From Sphingomonas sp. JUb134 (GTDB lineage Bacteria; Pseudomonadota; Alphaproteobacteria; Sphingomonadales; Sphingomonadaceae): a DNA stretch of 64,000 bases. Position numbers and translations under genes: made by a program. The notes beneath the pieces are model-generated. The model was not told where the DNA came from. It ran no database searches and worked only from the letters and a program-made list of their open reading frames with translations. Below are positions 43,953 through 52,052 of the stretch, one piece after another; position 1 is the stretch's first letter; each line of letters opens with the position of its first letter. Location of the stretch: contig NZ_SLYP02000002.1 of assembly GCF_004341505.2 (NCBI RefSeq), positions 347,324-411,323 of the forward strand, written 5' to 3'.

Positions 43953-44618
43953 ATCTGCAACCGATATCGCCTGAGCGCCAAACAGGCCGCGGTGATGCGG
44001 GCGGTCGGATTCGAGCCGCCTTATCCCGAGGACGAGACCTACCCGGTGCCGCGCGAGATCTTCCCGACGGGCAAGAAGACAGCGCGCTACGGACTGGTCG
44101 TCAGGCGGGCAGGGGAGGGTAACCGTCCGCTCGAACCGGTCGCGATGGAATGGGGCTTCCCGACCAAGGTAGCGAGCAAGCGCGACCCGGCGGTCAAGCT
44201 GGACAAGTTCGTCACCAATGCGCGGAATCTCGCATCGTCGATGTGGAAGCCGTCGATCGCGAATCCCGATCGGCGCTGCCTGGTCCCGTTCACGCACTTC
44301 GCCGAGCCGCATCCCGACGGCGGGACGGGCGACGATGGCAAACCCCGCCAGATGTGGTTTTCGCTGCCCGACCAGCCCATCGCCTTCTTCGCCGGTCTGT
44401 GGCGGCCGACCGAGCGCGGCGATGCCTATGCCTTCTGCACCACCTCTCCCAACGCCACCGTCGATCCCTGGCATCCCAAGGCAATGCCGGCGATCCTTCA
44501 CCCTCGCGATTTCACGGCATGGCTCGACGGCAGCTATGAAGACGCCCTGAAGCTCGTCCGCCCCTATGAGGGCGAGATGAGCGCGCAGGAGGCAACTCCC
44601 GATGGCGGCGCGACGTGA
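43953..44618 (+). CDS. SRAP-family protein (SOS-associated peptidase), apparent ATC start
   Basis: 221 aa if started at codon ATC 43953. SRAP proteins (YedK/HMCES) form a thiazolidine cross-link with abasic sites in single-stranded DNA through Cys2. Here the codons from 43953 read ATC TGC AAC CGA, that is (M)CNRYRLSAKQAAVM, an excellent SRAP N-terminus, and AAGGAG lies 7 bp upstream of the ATC. No ATG, GTG or TTG exists in frame between the stop at 43938 and the Cys codon. Other SRAP features: LVPFTHFAEP, NARNLASSMW, and the His of WHPKAMPAIL. From GTG 43992 the protein would lack Cys2. Possibly a noncanonical start, a mutation or a sequence error. Confidence 0.8.
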   Translation: MCNRYRLSAKQAAVMRAVGFEPPYPEDETYPVPREIFPTGKKTARYGLVVRRAGEGNRPLEPVAMEWGFPTKVASKRDPAVKLDKFVTNARNLASSMWKPSIANPDRRCLVPFTHFAEPHPDGGTGDDGKPRQMWFSLPDQPIAFFAGLWRPTERGDAYAFCTTSPNATVDPWHPKAMPAILHPRDFTAWLDGSYEDALKLVRPYEGEMSAQEATPDGGAT

Positions 44619-44662
44619 ACCGGGCTAAGGCCGGTCCAATCATTCACCACCGGGACGTGTTC

Positions 44663-44944
44663 ATGACGACGACATCCGATCTGGCCGAACAGCTCTCCAA
44701 TACCCATGGCCTCGCAAAGGCGGACGCCAGGAAGGTCATCGATGCGATCCTTGCGAACATCACCGCGGCTGTCGCGACCGGCGAGGAAGTCAGCCTCAAC
44801 GGGTTCGGCAAGTTCAAGCTGAAGGACACCCCAGAGCGCCAGGGGCGCAACCCGTCGACGGGCGAGGCGATCACGATCGCGGCGTCACGCAAGCTGACGT
44901 TCGCGCCGGCGAAGGCGGTCCGCGATCGGATGAACGGCAAGTGA
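44663..44944 (+). CDS. HU-family DNA-binding protein
   Basis: 93 aa from ATG 44663 (an open frame begins at 44615). Typical HU: SDLAEQLSNTHGLAKADARK, GEEVSLNGFGKFKLKDTPER, with QGRNPSTGEAI in the DNA-binding arm (RNP) and FAPAKAVRDRMNGK at the end. Nucleoid-type DNA bending, common on conjugative elements. Confidence 0.92.
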   Translation: MTTTSDLAEQLSNTHGLAKADARKVIDAILANITAAVATGEEVSLNGFGKFKLKDTPERQGRNPSTGEAITIAASRKLTFAPAKAVRDRMNGK

Positions 44945-44991
44945 TAAACGGGCCAGGGTTTTAGAACGCTGGCCTAAACTGAGGGGACTTC

Positions 44992-45144
44992 ATGGCCGAT
45001 ACCGCAGCCGACTACCGCGCGAGGGCAGCGGCCGACCTTGCCGAGGCCCAGCAGCTCGTTCTGCCCCATGCTAGGGACCGTATGCTGCATTCGGCCGATC
45101 GCTGGTCGAAGATGGCTGATGCGGCCGATCGCCGTGTCCGGTAA
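44992..45144 (+). CDS. 50-residue helical protein
   Basis: ATG 44992 with GAGGGGA 6 bp upstream. 50 aa, Ala-rich and amphipathic (ADYRARAAADLAEAQQLVLP; ADRWSKMADAADRRVR). It resembles the small helical proteins commonly annotated as hypothetical in sphingomonads. It overlaps the next small frame by 26 bp. Confidence 0.5.
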   Translation: MADTAADYRARAAADLAEAQQLVLPHARDRMLHSADRWSKMADAADRRVR

Positions 45145-45313
45145 CGAAAGCACGACGGTCGCGCTCGACGTGGCTAACTGGTCAGCGGTCCAGGCAATGG
45201 TCGAGCGTCTCGACGACAGGGCTGTGATAGCGATCTACGAGCTGGCCGAAGGCGCTGGTCCGGTCGCGGACCTCGCGGCCGCACAGATGGAAAAACGCAA
45301 CCTCGACTATTGA
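45119..45313 (+). CDS. Small acidic protein, function unknown
   Basis: 64 aa from ATG 45119 (GTG 45134 possible). Reads VALDVANWSAVQAMVERLDD and AIYELAEGAGPVADLAAAQM. Overlaps the previous small gene. No family recognised. Confidence 0.4.
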   Translation: MRPIAVSGNESTTVALDVANWSAVQAMVERLDDRAVIAIYELAEGAGPVADLAAAQMEKRNLDY

Positions 45314-45439
45314 GCCAAGTTAAGAGTTCGGCCGCTGGTTAAGCCGCTGTTGCCAAGCCGGCACAAGCCACGTTCCTGTTGTTCCTGTCAGTTAGAGAAG
45401 ACACGTTCTTCGCCAAGTAGACATGACACCGTCTGGTAG

Positions 45440-45489
45440 CAGCGGGGGCAGCGTGGAGCCATCCAAACAGCGCAGCGCTGCCCCCGCTG
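45440..45489. repeat. Perfect 14-bp inverted repeat
   Basis: AGCGGGGGCAGCG at 45441-45453 with its exact complement at 45476-45488, extended by one C:G pair on the outside; loop of 22 nt. It lies in the 516-bp gene-free stretch between 45314 and 45829. Possible terminator or recombination/replication site. Confidence 0.5.
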
Positions 45490-45520
45490 ATGCGATGAAC
45501 TTGCGGCTCCTGCCCCCGGA

Positions 45521-45540
45521 CCCGCTGCGCCAGCAGCGGG
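45521..45540. repeat. Perfect 8-bp hairpin
   Basis: CCCGCTGC-GCCA-GCAGCGGG, 4-nt loop, 32 bp after the larger inverted repeat. A second palindrome (CGAGCGCTCG) follows near 45559. Confidence 0.45.
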
Positions 45541-45570
45541 CTCGGTCACGCCAGTTTTCGAGCGCTCGAG

Positions 45571-45640
45571 CTTTCCCGAAACTCCGTCTCCGACGCCGCA
45601 TTTCGGGAAAAGGCAATCGGGAACATATTTCGGGAAAATC
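45571..45640. repeat. Three TTTCGGGAAA motifs, one inverted
   Basis: CTTTCCCGAAACTC (45571-45584, inverted), ATTTCGGGAAAAG (45600-45612) and ATTTCGGGAAAATC (45627-45640, 27 bp after the second). The same motif precedes the resolvase at 19622. Layout resembles repeated subsites of a recombinase or initiator; no coding sequence was found here. Confidence 0.5.
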
Positions 45641-45829
45641 AGCCCCGGACCCGCAAGGCGTAGCCGGTTTGCGACCCAGGATCTCGATCGCCGTTCGTTT
45701 GAGGGAAAGGAGATGACCACCAAGCGGGGGCGTGGTAGCCCTCAGCTATGCCAGCACCGAAGCGCGACGCGCTTCGCACTCTATGCGTGGGAACCGCTGA
45801 GCCTCCGCCAAAGCAGGCGCGGGACCGGC

Positions 45830-46210
45830 CTATCTTGGTTGAGCGGCTTCCAACTGGCGCAGCAGCCGGTGAGCATCGAACGGCTTGGGGAGGAAGGTGG
45901 TCTGAGGCGGTAGCTCGCTGTCCGGGATATGGAGATTGCCCGACACCACGAACAACACCGTCGGCGGAAACCGCTCGCGGACGTAGTGGGCGAGCTTCAC
46001 GCCATCCATCGAGCCCGGCATCTGCACGTCGGTCAGGACGGCGCGGACCTCCTTGTGGTGGTCGAGGATGCGGATCGCGTCGTCGGCGTTCTCGGCCTCG
46101 AACACCCGCCACCCGGCGGCCTCGAAGAAGTCCACCAGATCGAAGCGGATCAGGGCTTCGTCCTCCACGATCAGGATCGTCTTGGTGCCGATCGGCGTAC
46201 TCTGGCCCAC
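45830..46210 (-). CDS. Single-domain response regulator
   Basis: 126 aa, only a receiver domain. Acidic pocket in ILIVEDEAL, phospho-acceptor Asp61 in AVLTDVQMPGSMDG, and Lys109 in FLPKPFDAHRLLRQLE. No output domain, so it likely acts in a phosphorelay or by protein contact. It starts 2 bp after the kinase stop, so both form an operon. Confidence 0.92.
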   Translation of the reverse strand: MGQSTPIGTKTILIVEDEALIRFDLVDFFEAAGWRVFEAENADDAIRILDHHKEVRAVLTDVQMPGSMDGVKLAHYVRERFPPTVLFVVSGNLHIPDSELPPQTTFLPKPFDAHRLLRQLEAAQPR

Positions 46211-46212
46211 GC

Positions 46213-47994
46213 TTACTTCCCGGTCACGATTGCGGCGTCTCCGAGCCGCGCTTCCAACTGAAAAACCAAACCTTCCGGCCGGTAGTCGGTTGCGGCCTGC
46301 CCCCGGAAATATGATCGAAGCGACCGCTCGATGAGGGTGGACCCGAAACCCTTCCGTTTCGGTAACGATACTTCTGGCCCTCCCCGCTCCTCCCAGCGCA
46401 ACGCGAAGCGGGCGTCGGCATCATCGCCTTCGACGGTCCAGGTCAACGCGACCGTCCCGTTGTCGTTGGACAGCGCGCCATATTTGCTCGCGTTCGTCGC
46501 CAGTTCGTGAAGCGCGAGCGCGAAGGCCATCGTCACCTCCGGTTTGAGCGTCACCGAGGGTCCGTTGATCAGGATGCGCCGGCCGATCAGGCCATGGGGC
46601 GCGAGCGCGCGCTTCGTCAGTTCGCAAAGATCGGCTGACCGCCATGACTTGCCCGTCAGCACGTCCGTTGCCGCGCCGAGCGCCGCGAGGCGGGCGGACA
46701 GGTCATGGCTGGCCGTCTCGGTATCCGGCGCGTTGCGGAGCGTCTGCTGGGCGACGGACTGGATGACGGCCAGGACGTTCTTGAGGCGATGTGCCAGCTC
46801 GCCGTTCATGAGCTGCATGTCGTTCTCGACGCGCTTCCGCTCCCGGAAGTCTCGCGTCACCGTGCCGTAGCCAATCAGCGCGCCGTCCGCGTCGGTGATG
46901 GGGAACACCGAGTAGAGCGCGGGGATCGGCTCGCCCGTGCCGAAATGGCGGAAGTCGATCTCGCCCGCCCAATGACCATCGCGCGCGACGGCCGGCAGCA
47001 CCTCGTTCGCGACCTTCGCAGCCTCCTCCGGCATCAGGAAGTCCGCGATGGACAGCGAGCCGGCATCCGCCCCCCCCTCCAGGCCCACCATCCGCCGGGC
47101 GGCGTCGTTGATGTAGAAGACGGTCCCGTCCGTCCGCACCATCCCCACGAAGTCGTTGCTGTTCTCCACCAAGCGCACGAAACGGTCGCGCTCCTCCTCG
47201 CTGGCGCGAAGGTCGCTGATATCGCGCGAGACGGACAGGATGCGTGCGGGCCGACCGTCCGCGCCGGGGATCGGGCTGACCGCGACATGCCACCATTTGA
47301 CCGTGCCCCGCATGGTCGCGGCTTGACCGATGAAGCTGCGGCTTTGCCCGGCCTTGGCGGCGGCAATGGCCGCTCGCGCTTCGTCATTGCCCTTGTCCCG
47401 CCAGAAGTCGGGCCAGGGGCACCCGGCGATGGCGTTGAAGTCGCTCACCTCCATCACCTTCTGCCCGCCTTCCGACATGAAGGTGAGACGGGCATCGAGA
47501 TCGAGAATCTTGATGCAGTCGGTGGAGCTGGAAAGCACGCCCGAGAGGAAGGCTTCGCGTTCGGCGAACCGAGCCAACGCATCATCCTTCTCCACGGTGA
47601 GCCGGCGCGCGCGCGCGAACGCGGCGCGCAGTTCGGCTGCGAAGACGGCGATCCCGGCCGCTACCAGCACGAACAGGATGCTGCCGATCCATTGGGCGTC
47701 CGTCAGCCACAGGGGCTCGCGCGCGTTCCCGATCGATAGGCCGGCGACGACCCCGGCAAGGACGCCGGCATAGACCCCCGATCCCCTACCCAGCACGAGG
47801 CCGATCGCCAGCACGACCGGGATGAACAGCAGCCAGGGGACGATCGAGCTGATGACAAGCGCACGGAATAGTCCGACGACGACGATCAGGACCGTCGCGG
47901 CGGCGTAGCGGGCTGGGGTGGAGATCGGATGGCGGAACGACCACGACAGCAGGCGATCGACAAAGGGCAAGGTCTTGGTGTTCGGCATGTCCAA
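46213..47994 (-). CDS. HWE-family sensor histidine kinase with two PAS domains
   Basis: 593 aa. TM segment cluster at about 30-75 and 100-120 (MASE1-like or unclassified), PAS 1 about 145-265, PAS 2 about 275-395 (FVRLVENSNDFVGMVRTDGT; GYGTVTRDFRERKRVE), then the kinase core with H402 in ELAHRLKNVLAVIQSVAQQT, HELATNASKYGALS of the N box and the WEERGGP motif that defines the HWE group. HWE kinases often feed general stress signalling in alphaproteobacteria (family knowledge); the receiver protein downstream is the likely partner. ATG 47994 or 47988. Confidence 0.9.
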   Translation of the reverse strand: MDMPNTKTLPFVDRLLSWSFRHPISTPARYAAATVLIVVVGLFRALVISSIVPWLLFIPVVLAIGLVLGRGSGVYAGVLAGVVAGLSIGNAREPLWLTDAQWIGSILFVLVAAGIAVFAAELRAAFARARRLTVEKDDALARFAEREAFLSGVLSSSTDCIKILDLDARLTFMSEGGQKVMEVSDFNAIAGCPWPDFWRDKGNDEARAAIAAAKAGQSRSFIGQAATMRGTVKWWHVAVSPIPGADGRPARILSVSRDISDLRASEEERDRFVRLVENSNDFVGMVRTDGTVFYINDAARRMVGLEGGADAGSLSIADFLMPEEAAKVANEVLPAVARDGHWAGEIDFRHFGTGEPIPALYSVFPITDADGALIGYGTVTRDFRERKRVENDMQLMNGELAHRLKNVLAVIQSVAQQTLRNAPDTETASHDLSARLAALGAATDVLTGKSWRSADLCELTKRALAPHGLIGRRILINGPSVTLKPEVTMAFALALHELATNASKYGALSNDNGTVALTWTVEGDDADARFALRWEERGGPEVSLPKRKGFGSTLIERSLRSYFRGQAATDYRPEGLVFQLEARLGDAAIVTGK

Positions 47995-48147
47995 AGCTCA
48001 AATAGGGACATGAGCGCCCCCGCCCGCCCCCACACGCTGATAGCATGGTGCGAGCTGAGGGCGAGAGGTCCCGCAAGCCGGTAGGGTGTGGGGCTGCTTT
48101 TCCCGATCAACGATCGTTTTCGAGACGCTGGCGGGCACGCCATCCGG

Positions 48148-49611
48148 TCATCCCGTCTGCCGGCGGACATATTCGCCCAAGCCGCGGGCAACGAGCTCAT
48201 CATCGGAAAGGCGAGGGCCTCGCTTCAGGCGCTGATTGCCCAGTTTGCGGCGATCCAACTTTGGCCCAGGGGGGACGGGCGAGGGGGCCTTGAACATCCC
48301 GCCGGGCTGAGCGGTACGGGCGGGCTCGTTGTTGTTGCGCTTCGCGTGGTGCGGCTGCACCTGCTGGATGGCGTGGGCGAGCGCCAAGGCAGCGTCGAGA
48401 TGCTTGTTGTCGACCACCGGCGCCTGGTTCACCCGGCGCATCTTGTCGAAGACCCGATAGGGGAGCACCTCGCGCTCATGCTGGATCTCGAGCCGGCCAT
48501 CAGGATACTCGCACACATCCACCTTCTTGCGGGCGAGACCCTGTGTGACCGGGGTCGGCTCCAGGATGAACATCGCCTTATTGTAGTGGAGGGTGAGGGC
48601 ACCGGTGACGGTGCGCTGCTCGCGCCAGACCATCTCGGCTTCGAGGTTCTCGTGGATGGCCAGCGGTCGGTGTAGATCGCGCGGGTCGAAGGGCGCCTTG
48701 GCGAACCGTTGGTTGTGCTGCGCCATGTAGGAGGGGAGGAAGGCGTTGGCTTGGTCGATGGTGTCGATGCGGTGAAGCCGCATCGCCTTGACGAGTCGAT
48801 CCTGCAACGTGGCATTGGCGCGCTCCACGCGGCCCTTCGCCTGCGGCGAGTTCGCGCAGATCAGGTCGATATTCAGCCGTTCCAGCGCGCGTCCAAGATG
48901 GGTCATGCCGTCGCCGTTCGCCGAGGCCGTGTTGTTGCGGAACGCGCTGTGCTTGTCCGTATAGAAGGCGACCGGCTTACCGTGCCGTTCGAGGTACGTC
49001 CGCGTCGCGCGCATGTAGGAGAAGGTGCTTTCGCTCTCGACCATCTCGAGGTGCATCAGTTCGCTCGTGGCGTCGTCGATGAATACCAGGAGCGTGCATT
49101 GCGGGCCGCGGTCCTCGAACCACCAATGCTTCGAGCCGTCGACCTGGACCAGCTCGCCGCGACACTCGCGCCGATAGCGGGGTTGGTACGGGCGAGGGCG
49201 CCTGGCGGCGCGGTCTTTCCAAAGGCCGGCTTCCATCATGATCTGCCGCAGCGTCTCGCACGACAGGCCGAGGCCGTGGCGTTCGGCGAGATATTCGCGC
49301 GCGAGCGTCGGCCCGAAGTCGGCATAGTTTTCTCGCACCAGCGCGACCACCTCGGCGCGAAAGGCATCGCTGTAGCGCCGATTGCTTGGCCGCCCGCGCT
49401 TGCGCGACACGAGGCCCGCAGCGCCTTCCTGTCGAAGGCGATCGAGCAGCCGGTAGATTTGCCGCCGCTGGAGGCCCAGCAGCTCCATCGCGTCCGGGAT
49501 CCGGATTTCGCCACGGTCCAGCCGCATCAGCGTGTCGAACCGGCTCACCTCGGCAGCACTCATTGTCAGCACCGTCATCGCTTGCACATCCTCGCTGCCG
49601 AGGATGGCCAT
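48148..49611 (-). CDS. ISNCY-family (IS1202-like) transposase
   Basis: 487 aa and intact. N-terminal helix-turn-helix (AMELLGLQRRQIYRLLDRL), rve-type integrase core with the DDE Asps in ELVQVDGSKHWWFEDRG and VAFYTDKHSAF, Glu in NSPQAKGRVERANATLQDRL, and a beta-rich C-terminal domain. Subterminal repeats lie just to the right. It sits between the kinase and the SOS cassette. Confidence 0.88.
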   Translation of the reverse strand: MAILGSEDVQAMTVLTMSAAEVSRFDTLMRLDRGEIRIPDAMELLGLQRRQIYRLLDRLRQEGAAGLVSRKRGRPSNRRYSDAFRAEVVALVRENYADFGPTLAREYLAERHGLGLSCETLRQIMMEAGLWKDRAARRPRPYQPRYRRECRGELVQVDGSKHWWFEDRGPQCTLLVFIDDATSELMHLEMVESESTFSYMRATRTYLERHGKPVAFYTDKHSAFRNNTASANGDGMTHLGRALERLNIDLICANSPQAKGRVERANATLQDRLVKAMRLHRIDTIDQANAFLPSYMAQHNQRFAKAPFDPRDLHRPLAIHENLEAEMVWREQRTVTGALTLHYNKAMFILEPTPVTQGLARKKVDVCEYPDGRLEIQHEREVLPYRVFDKMRRVNQAPVVDNKHLDAALALAHAIQQVQPHHAKRNNNEPARTAQPGGMFKAPSPVPPGPKLDRRKLGNQRLKRGPRLSDDELVARGLGEYVRRQTG

Positions 49612-49644
49612 GACACCGGCGACCCGCTGGCACTCGTTGTGCCT

Positions 49645-49680
49645 TTTCTATCTAGCGGAGGAGTGTCATTTCTACTTAGC
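49645..49680. repeat. Subterminal repeats at the right end of the ISNCY element
   Basis: TTTCTATCTAGC at 49645-49656 and TTTCTACTTAGC at 49669-49680, 24 bp apart, as often seen at ISNCY ends. No matching left end was found, so the outer boundaries remain undefined. Confidence 0.4.
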
Positions 49681-49805
49681 ACCTACACCTGTTTTGTTCG
49701 ATAATAGTTCTTATGTTAAATCAATGGCTTAGCAGATTTCCGGCATCGTTCTTGCAGAGACTGACGTGGCTTTTTCGCAGCTAAGGCTTGCCAGTCAGTC
49801 GCGAG

Positions 49806-50255
49806 TTAGCCGCGCCGTCGTTCTCGCGCGCGAGCGTGTCGCGGATCTTCGTAAAGATCCTGCAGCGCGCGCAGCCGAAACGCATTCCACCAGCGTTGCC
49901 AGCGATGCTCCTCGGCATCGTGGAGCATGTGACATCGCTGGCATAGCGCGGCGAGATTGCGCGGCGCGCTATTGCCAGGATCATGATCCAGATGCGCGCA
50001 GGCCAGCACGACATAGGTGATCCGCACGACGTCGAGCGCGAAGAGGTCGCCGACCTTCACCCGTCGCCCCTCTCCCGATCGCCAGCATCGCGCTTCGCTA
50101 TCCCACCAGCGCCCATCGCCCAGATGCGCGACGTGCCGAAGATGCGGTCGCCGGCAGCGTTCGCAGCGCCCTCCTGCCCGCACGAACCGGATCTGGTCCG
50201 ACAGCAGCGGCCAGTCGATCGGGTACAGCCAGCGGTTTTCGGGGCGGATCGGCAT
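49806..50255 (-). CDS. HNH endonuclease domain protein
   Basis: 149 aa. Zinc-finger-like CERCRRPHLRHVAHLGD, then the HNH core ACAHLDHDPGNSAPRNLAAL with CQRCHMLHD at the end, giving two CxxC pairs and the His-Asn-His arrangement. It is read away from the SOS box and the umuDC genes, so it may be DNA-damage inducible. Its substrate is unknown; such proteins often sit in mobile elements. Confidence 0.8.
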   Translation of the reverse strand: MPIRPENRWLYPIDWPLLSDQIRFVRAGGRCERCRRPHLRHVAHLGDGRWWDSEARCWRSGEGRRVKVGDLFALDVVRITYVVLACAHLDHDPGNSAPRNLAALCQRCHMLHDAEEHRWQRWWNAFRLRALQDLYEDPRHARARERRRG

Positions 50256-50301
50256 CCATGACTCTATGAGTCATGCGAAATGAGAACAAAAGGAAAATCT
50301 C

Positions 50302-50316
50302 GTTCCCTTCATGTTC
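50302..50316. promoter_or_regulatory. LexA-type SOS box
   Basis: GTTCCCTTCATGTTC, which fits the alphaproteobacterial LexA consensus GTTC-N7-GTTC exactly. It lies 22 bp before the umuD start and 47 bp from the divergent HNH start. Confidence 0.8.
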
Positions 50317-50338
50317 TTATCCAGCATATCATGCGCGC

Positions 50339-50785
50339 ATGTCCGCGTGTGTGATTCCCCTGTCCCAACCGATGCCGATCGCCGATCTGCCGCCAGCGTT
50401 TCGCCTGAGGGTGGTGAGCGCGGCCGGCGCTGGCTTCCCCTCGCCTGCCCAGGACTGGGAGGAAACCGCGATCGATCTCGTGGCGCTGCTGCGCCTCGAC
50501 CGCGCCGCCAGCTTCGTGTTCCGGGTCAGCGGACAGTCCATGATCGACGCTGGAATCTATGATGACGACGTGGTGGTGGTCGATCGCGACGCCACGCCGG
50601 TTAGCGGCCGCATCGTCATCGCCGTGGTCGACGGGGGCTTCGTGATCCGCCAGTTGGTCTGGCGCGACGGCAAGCCGGTCCTCGAGGCCCGCAACGCGCG
50701 GATGCGCTACGACGCGGTGATCGCGGATGAGAGTGTCGAAGTGTGGGGCGTCGTCCGCGCCTCCGTGCGCAACCTGCAGGGCTGA
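50339..50785 (+). CDS. UmuD-like protein with Arg at the catalytic Lys position
   Basis: 148 aa. UmuD is cut after RecA contact to activate the UmuC polymerase. Seen: cleavage site A31-G32 in SAAGAGFPSPAQDWEE, nucleophile Ser67 in VSGQSMIDAGIYDDD, but the base position is R104 in GGFVIRQLVW where UmuD has Lys97 in FTVKKL. The protein could be cleavage-impaired. It lies 5 bp from umuC (cotranscribed). Confidence 0.88.
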   Translation: MSACVIPLSQPMPIADLPPAFRLRVVSAAGAGFPSPAQDWEETAIDLVALLRLDRAASFVFRVSGQSMIDAGIYDDDVVVVDRDATPVSGRIVIAVVDGGFVIRQLVWRDGKPVLEARNARMRYDAVIADESVEVWGVVRASVRNLQG

Positions 50786-50790
50786 CCGCC

Positions 50791-52050
50791 ATGTGGGCGA
50801 TCGCTGACGTCTCCAACTTCTATTGCTCGTCGGAGAGGGTATTCGACCCGTCGCTGCGCGATAAACCGCTCATCGTGCTGAGTAACGGGGACGGCTGCGC
50901 CATCGCGCGCTCCGAGGAGGCCAAGGCGCTGCACATCAAGATGGGTGCGCCGATGTTCAAGATTCGTGATATCGTCCGCGAGCATGGCATCCAATACCGC
51001 AGCAGTTCCTACGAATTGTATGCCGACATGAATCGTCGCTTCAATCAGGTCCTCGCCGAGCACAGTTGCACGGTCGAGGTGTACTCGATCGACGAATCGT
51101 TCTTTCGCCTGCCGGTGCTCCCGAACGGCCTGGGCGACGTGGCGGCCGCGCACCGCGTGATCGCGGCCGTCAAGCGTGCGACGGGCCTGCCGATCCGCAT
51201 CGGGCTTGGCCCGACCCGGACGCTGAGCAAGGTTGCCAACGCCCTCGCCAAGGCGTCGGAGAAGGTCTGGAAGGGCGTGGTCGACCTGCACGACATCGAG
51301 CTGCGGCGGCGCCTGTTCGCGCAATGGCCGGTCGAGGAGGTCTGGGGCATCGCGCGAGCGATGACCGAGCGGCTGCGACCGCTCGGCGTCAGGACGACGG
51401 CCGATCTTGCCGCCCTCCCCCCGGAGGTCGCGCGCGACGTGGGGACGGTGGTGCTGGAGCGGCTCGTGCGCGAGCTGAACGGCGTCGAATGCACCGATTT
51501 CGAGCCGGAGCCGCCCCCGTCCAAGGCGACCGCGGTGACCCGCTGCTTCGGTGAGCCGGTGCGCGAGGTCGCGGCGCTGCGCGAGGCGATGGTGCGCCGC
51601 GCGGTCCGCGCGGCCGAGAAGATCCGCGCGCAGGATCTCGCTGCCACCCGCCTGATCGCCTTTGCCCACGGAAGCCGGTTCAAGCCCAACGCGCCGTCCG
51701 CCTCGCGCATAGCGCGGCTGTCGCCGGCGACCAATGATCCGCGCGTGATCGGCGGTATGGCGGGCCGCATGGCGGATGTCATGTACGAAACTGGCGGCGT
51801 CTACACCAAGTGCGGCGTCATGCTCGAGGGGCTGGAGCCGATGACCGCGCACCAGGCCGACCTGTTCGCGGTGCCCGATCCGCGATCCCCTGCCCTGCTC
51901 GCCGCGATCGACGGGCTCAACGGGCGGTTCGGCCGCAACACGATGCGGCTTGCCTCCGAGGGCTTTGGCCAGAAGAGCTACGACACCAAGCGTGCTTTCA
52001 AGAGCCCGTCCTGGACCACGCGGATCGATCAGGTGCCGATCGCGCGGTGA
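50791..52050 (+). CDS. Y-family DNA polymerase UmuC
   Basis: 419 aa, full length. Error-prone lesion bypass polymerase subunit of Pol V. Catalytic acids in MWAIADVSNFYCSSERVFD and D101/E102 of EVYSIDESFFRL; palm and thumb follow (IRIGLGPTRTLSKVANALAK; VWGIARAMTERLRPLGVRT), then the little finger and the UmuC-specific C-terminus. ATG 50791 has no strong SD, as expected for coupling to umuD. Confidence 0.93.
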   Translation: MWAIADVSNFYCSSERVFDPSLRDKPLIVLSNGDGCAIARSEEAKALHIKMGAPMFKIRDIVREHGIQYRSSSYELYADMNRRFNQVLAEHSCTVEVYSIDESFFRLPVLPNGLGDVAAAHRVIAAVKRATGLPIRIGLGPTRTLSKVANALAKASEKVWKGVVDLHDIELRRRLFAQWPVEEVWGIARAMTERLRPLGVRTTADLAALPPEVARDVGTVVLERLVRELNGVECTDFEPEPPPSKATAVTRCFGEPVREVAALREAMVRRAVRAAEKIRAQDLAATRLIAFAHGSRFKPNAPSASRIARLSPATNDPRVIGGMAGRMADVMYETGGVYTKCGVMLEGLEPMTAHQADLFAVPDPRSPALLAAIDGLNGRFGRNTMRLASEGFGQKSYDTKRAFKSPSWTTRIDQVPIAR

Positions 52051-52052
52051 GA

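Noticed and set aside
45388-45723. Minus-strand frame across the structure-rich gap
   Set aside because: It reads through the inverted repeats, has no homology and no SD; treated as non-coding.
45713-45913. Plus-strand frame starting right after AAAGGAG
   Set aside because: The SD-like sequence abuts the ATG with no spacing, the product is Arg/Ser-rich without homology, and it runs antisense into the response regulator.
47995-48147. Left end of the ISNCY element
   Set aside because: No sequence matching the right-end repeats was found, so no element boundary is given.
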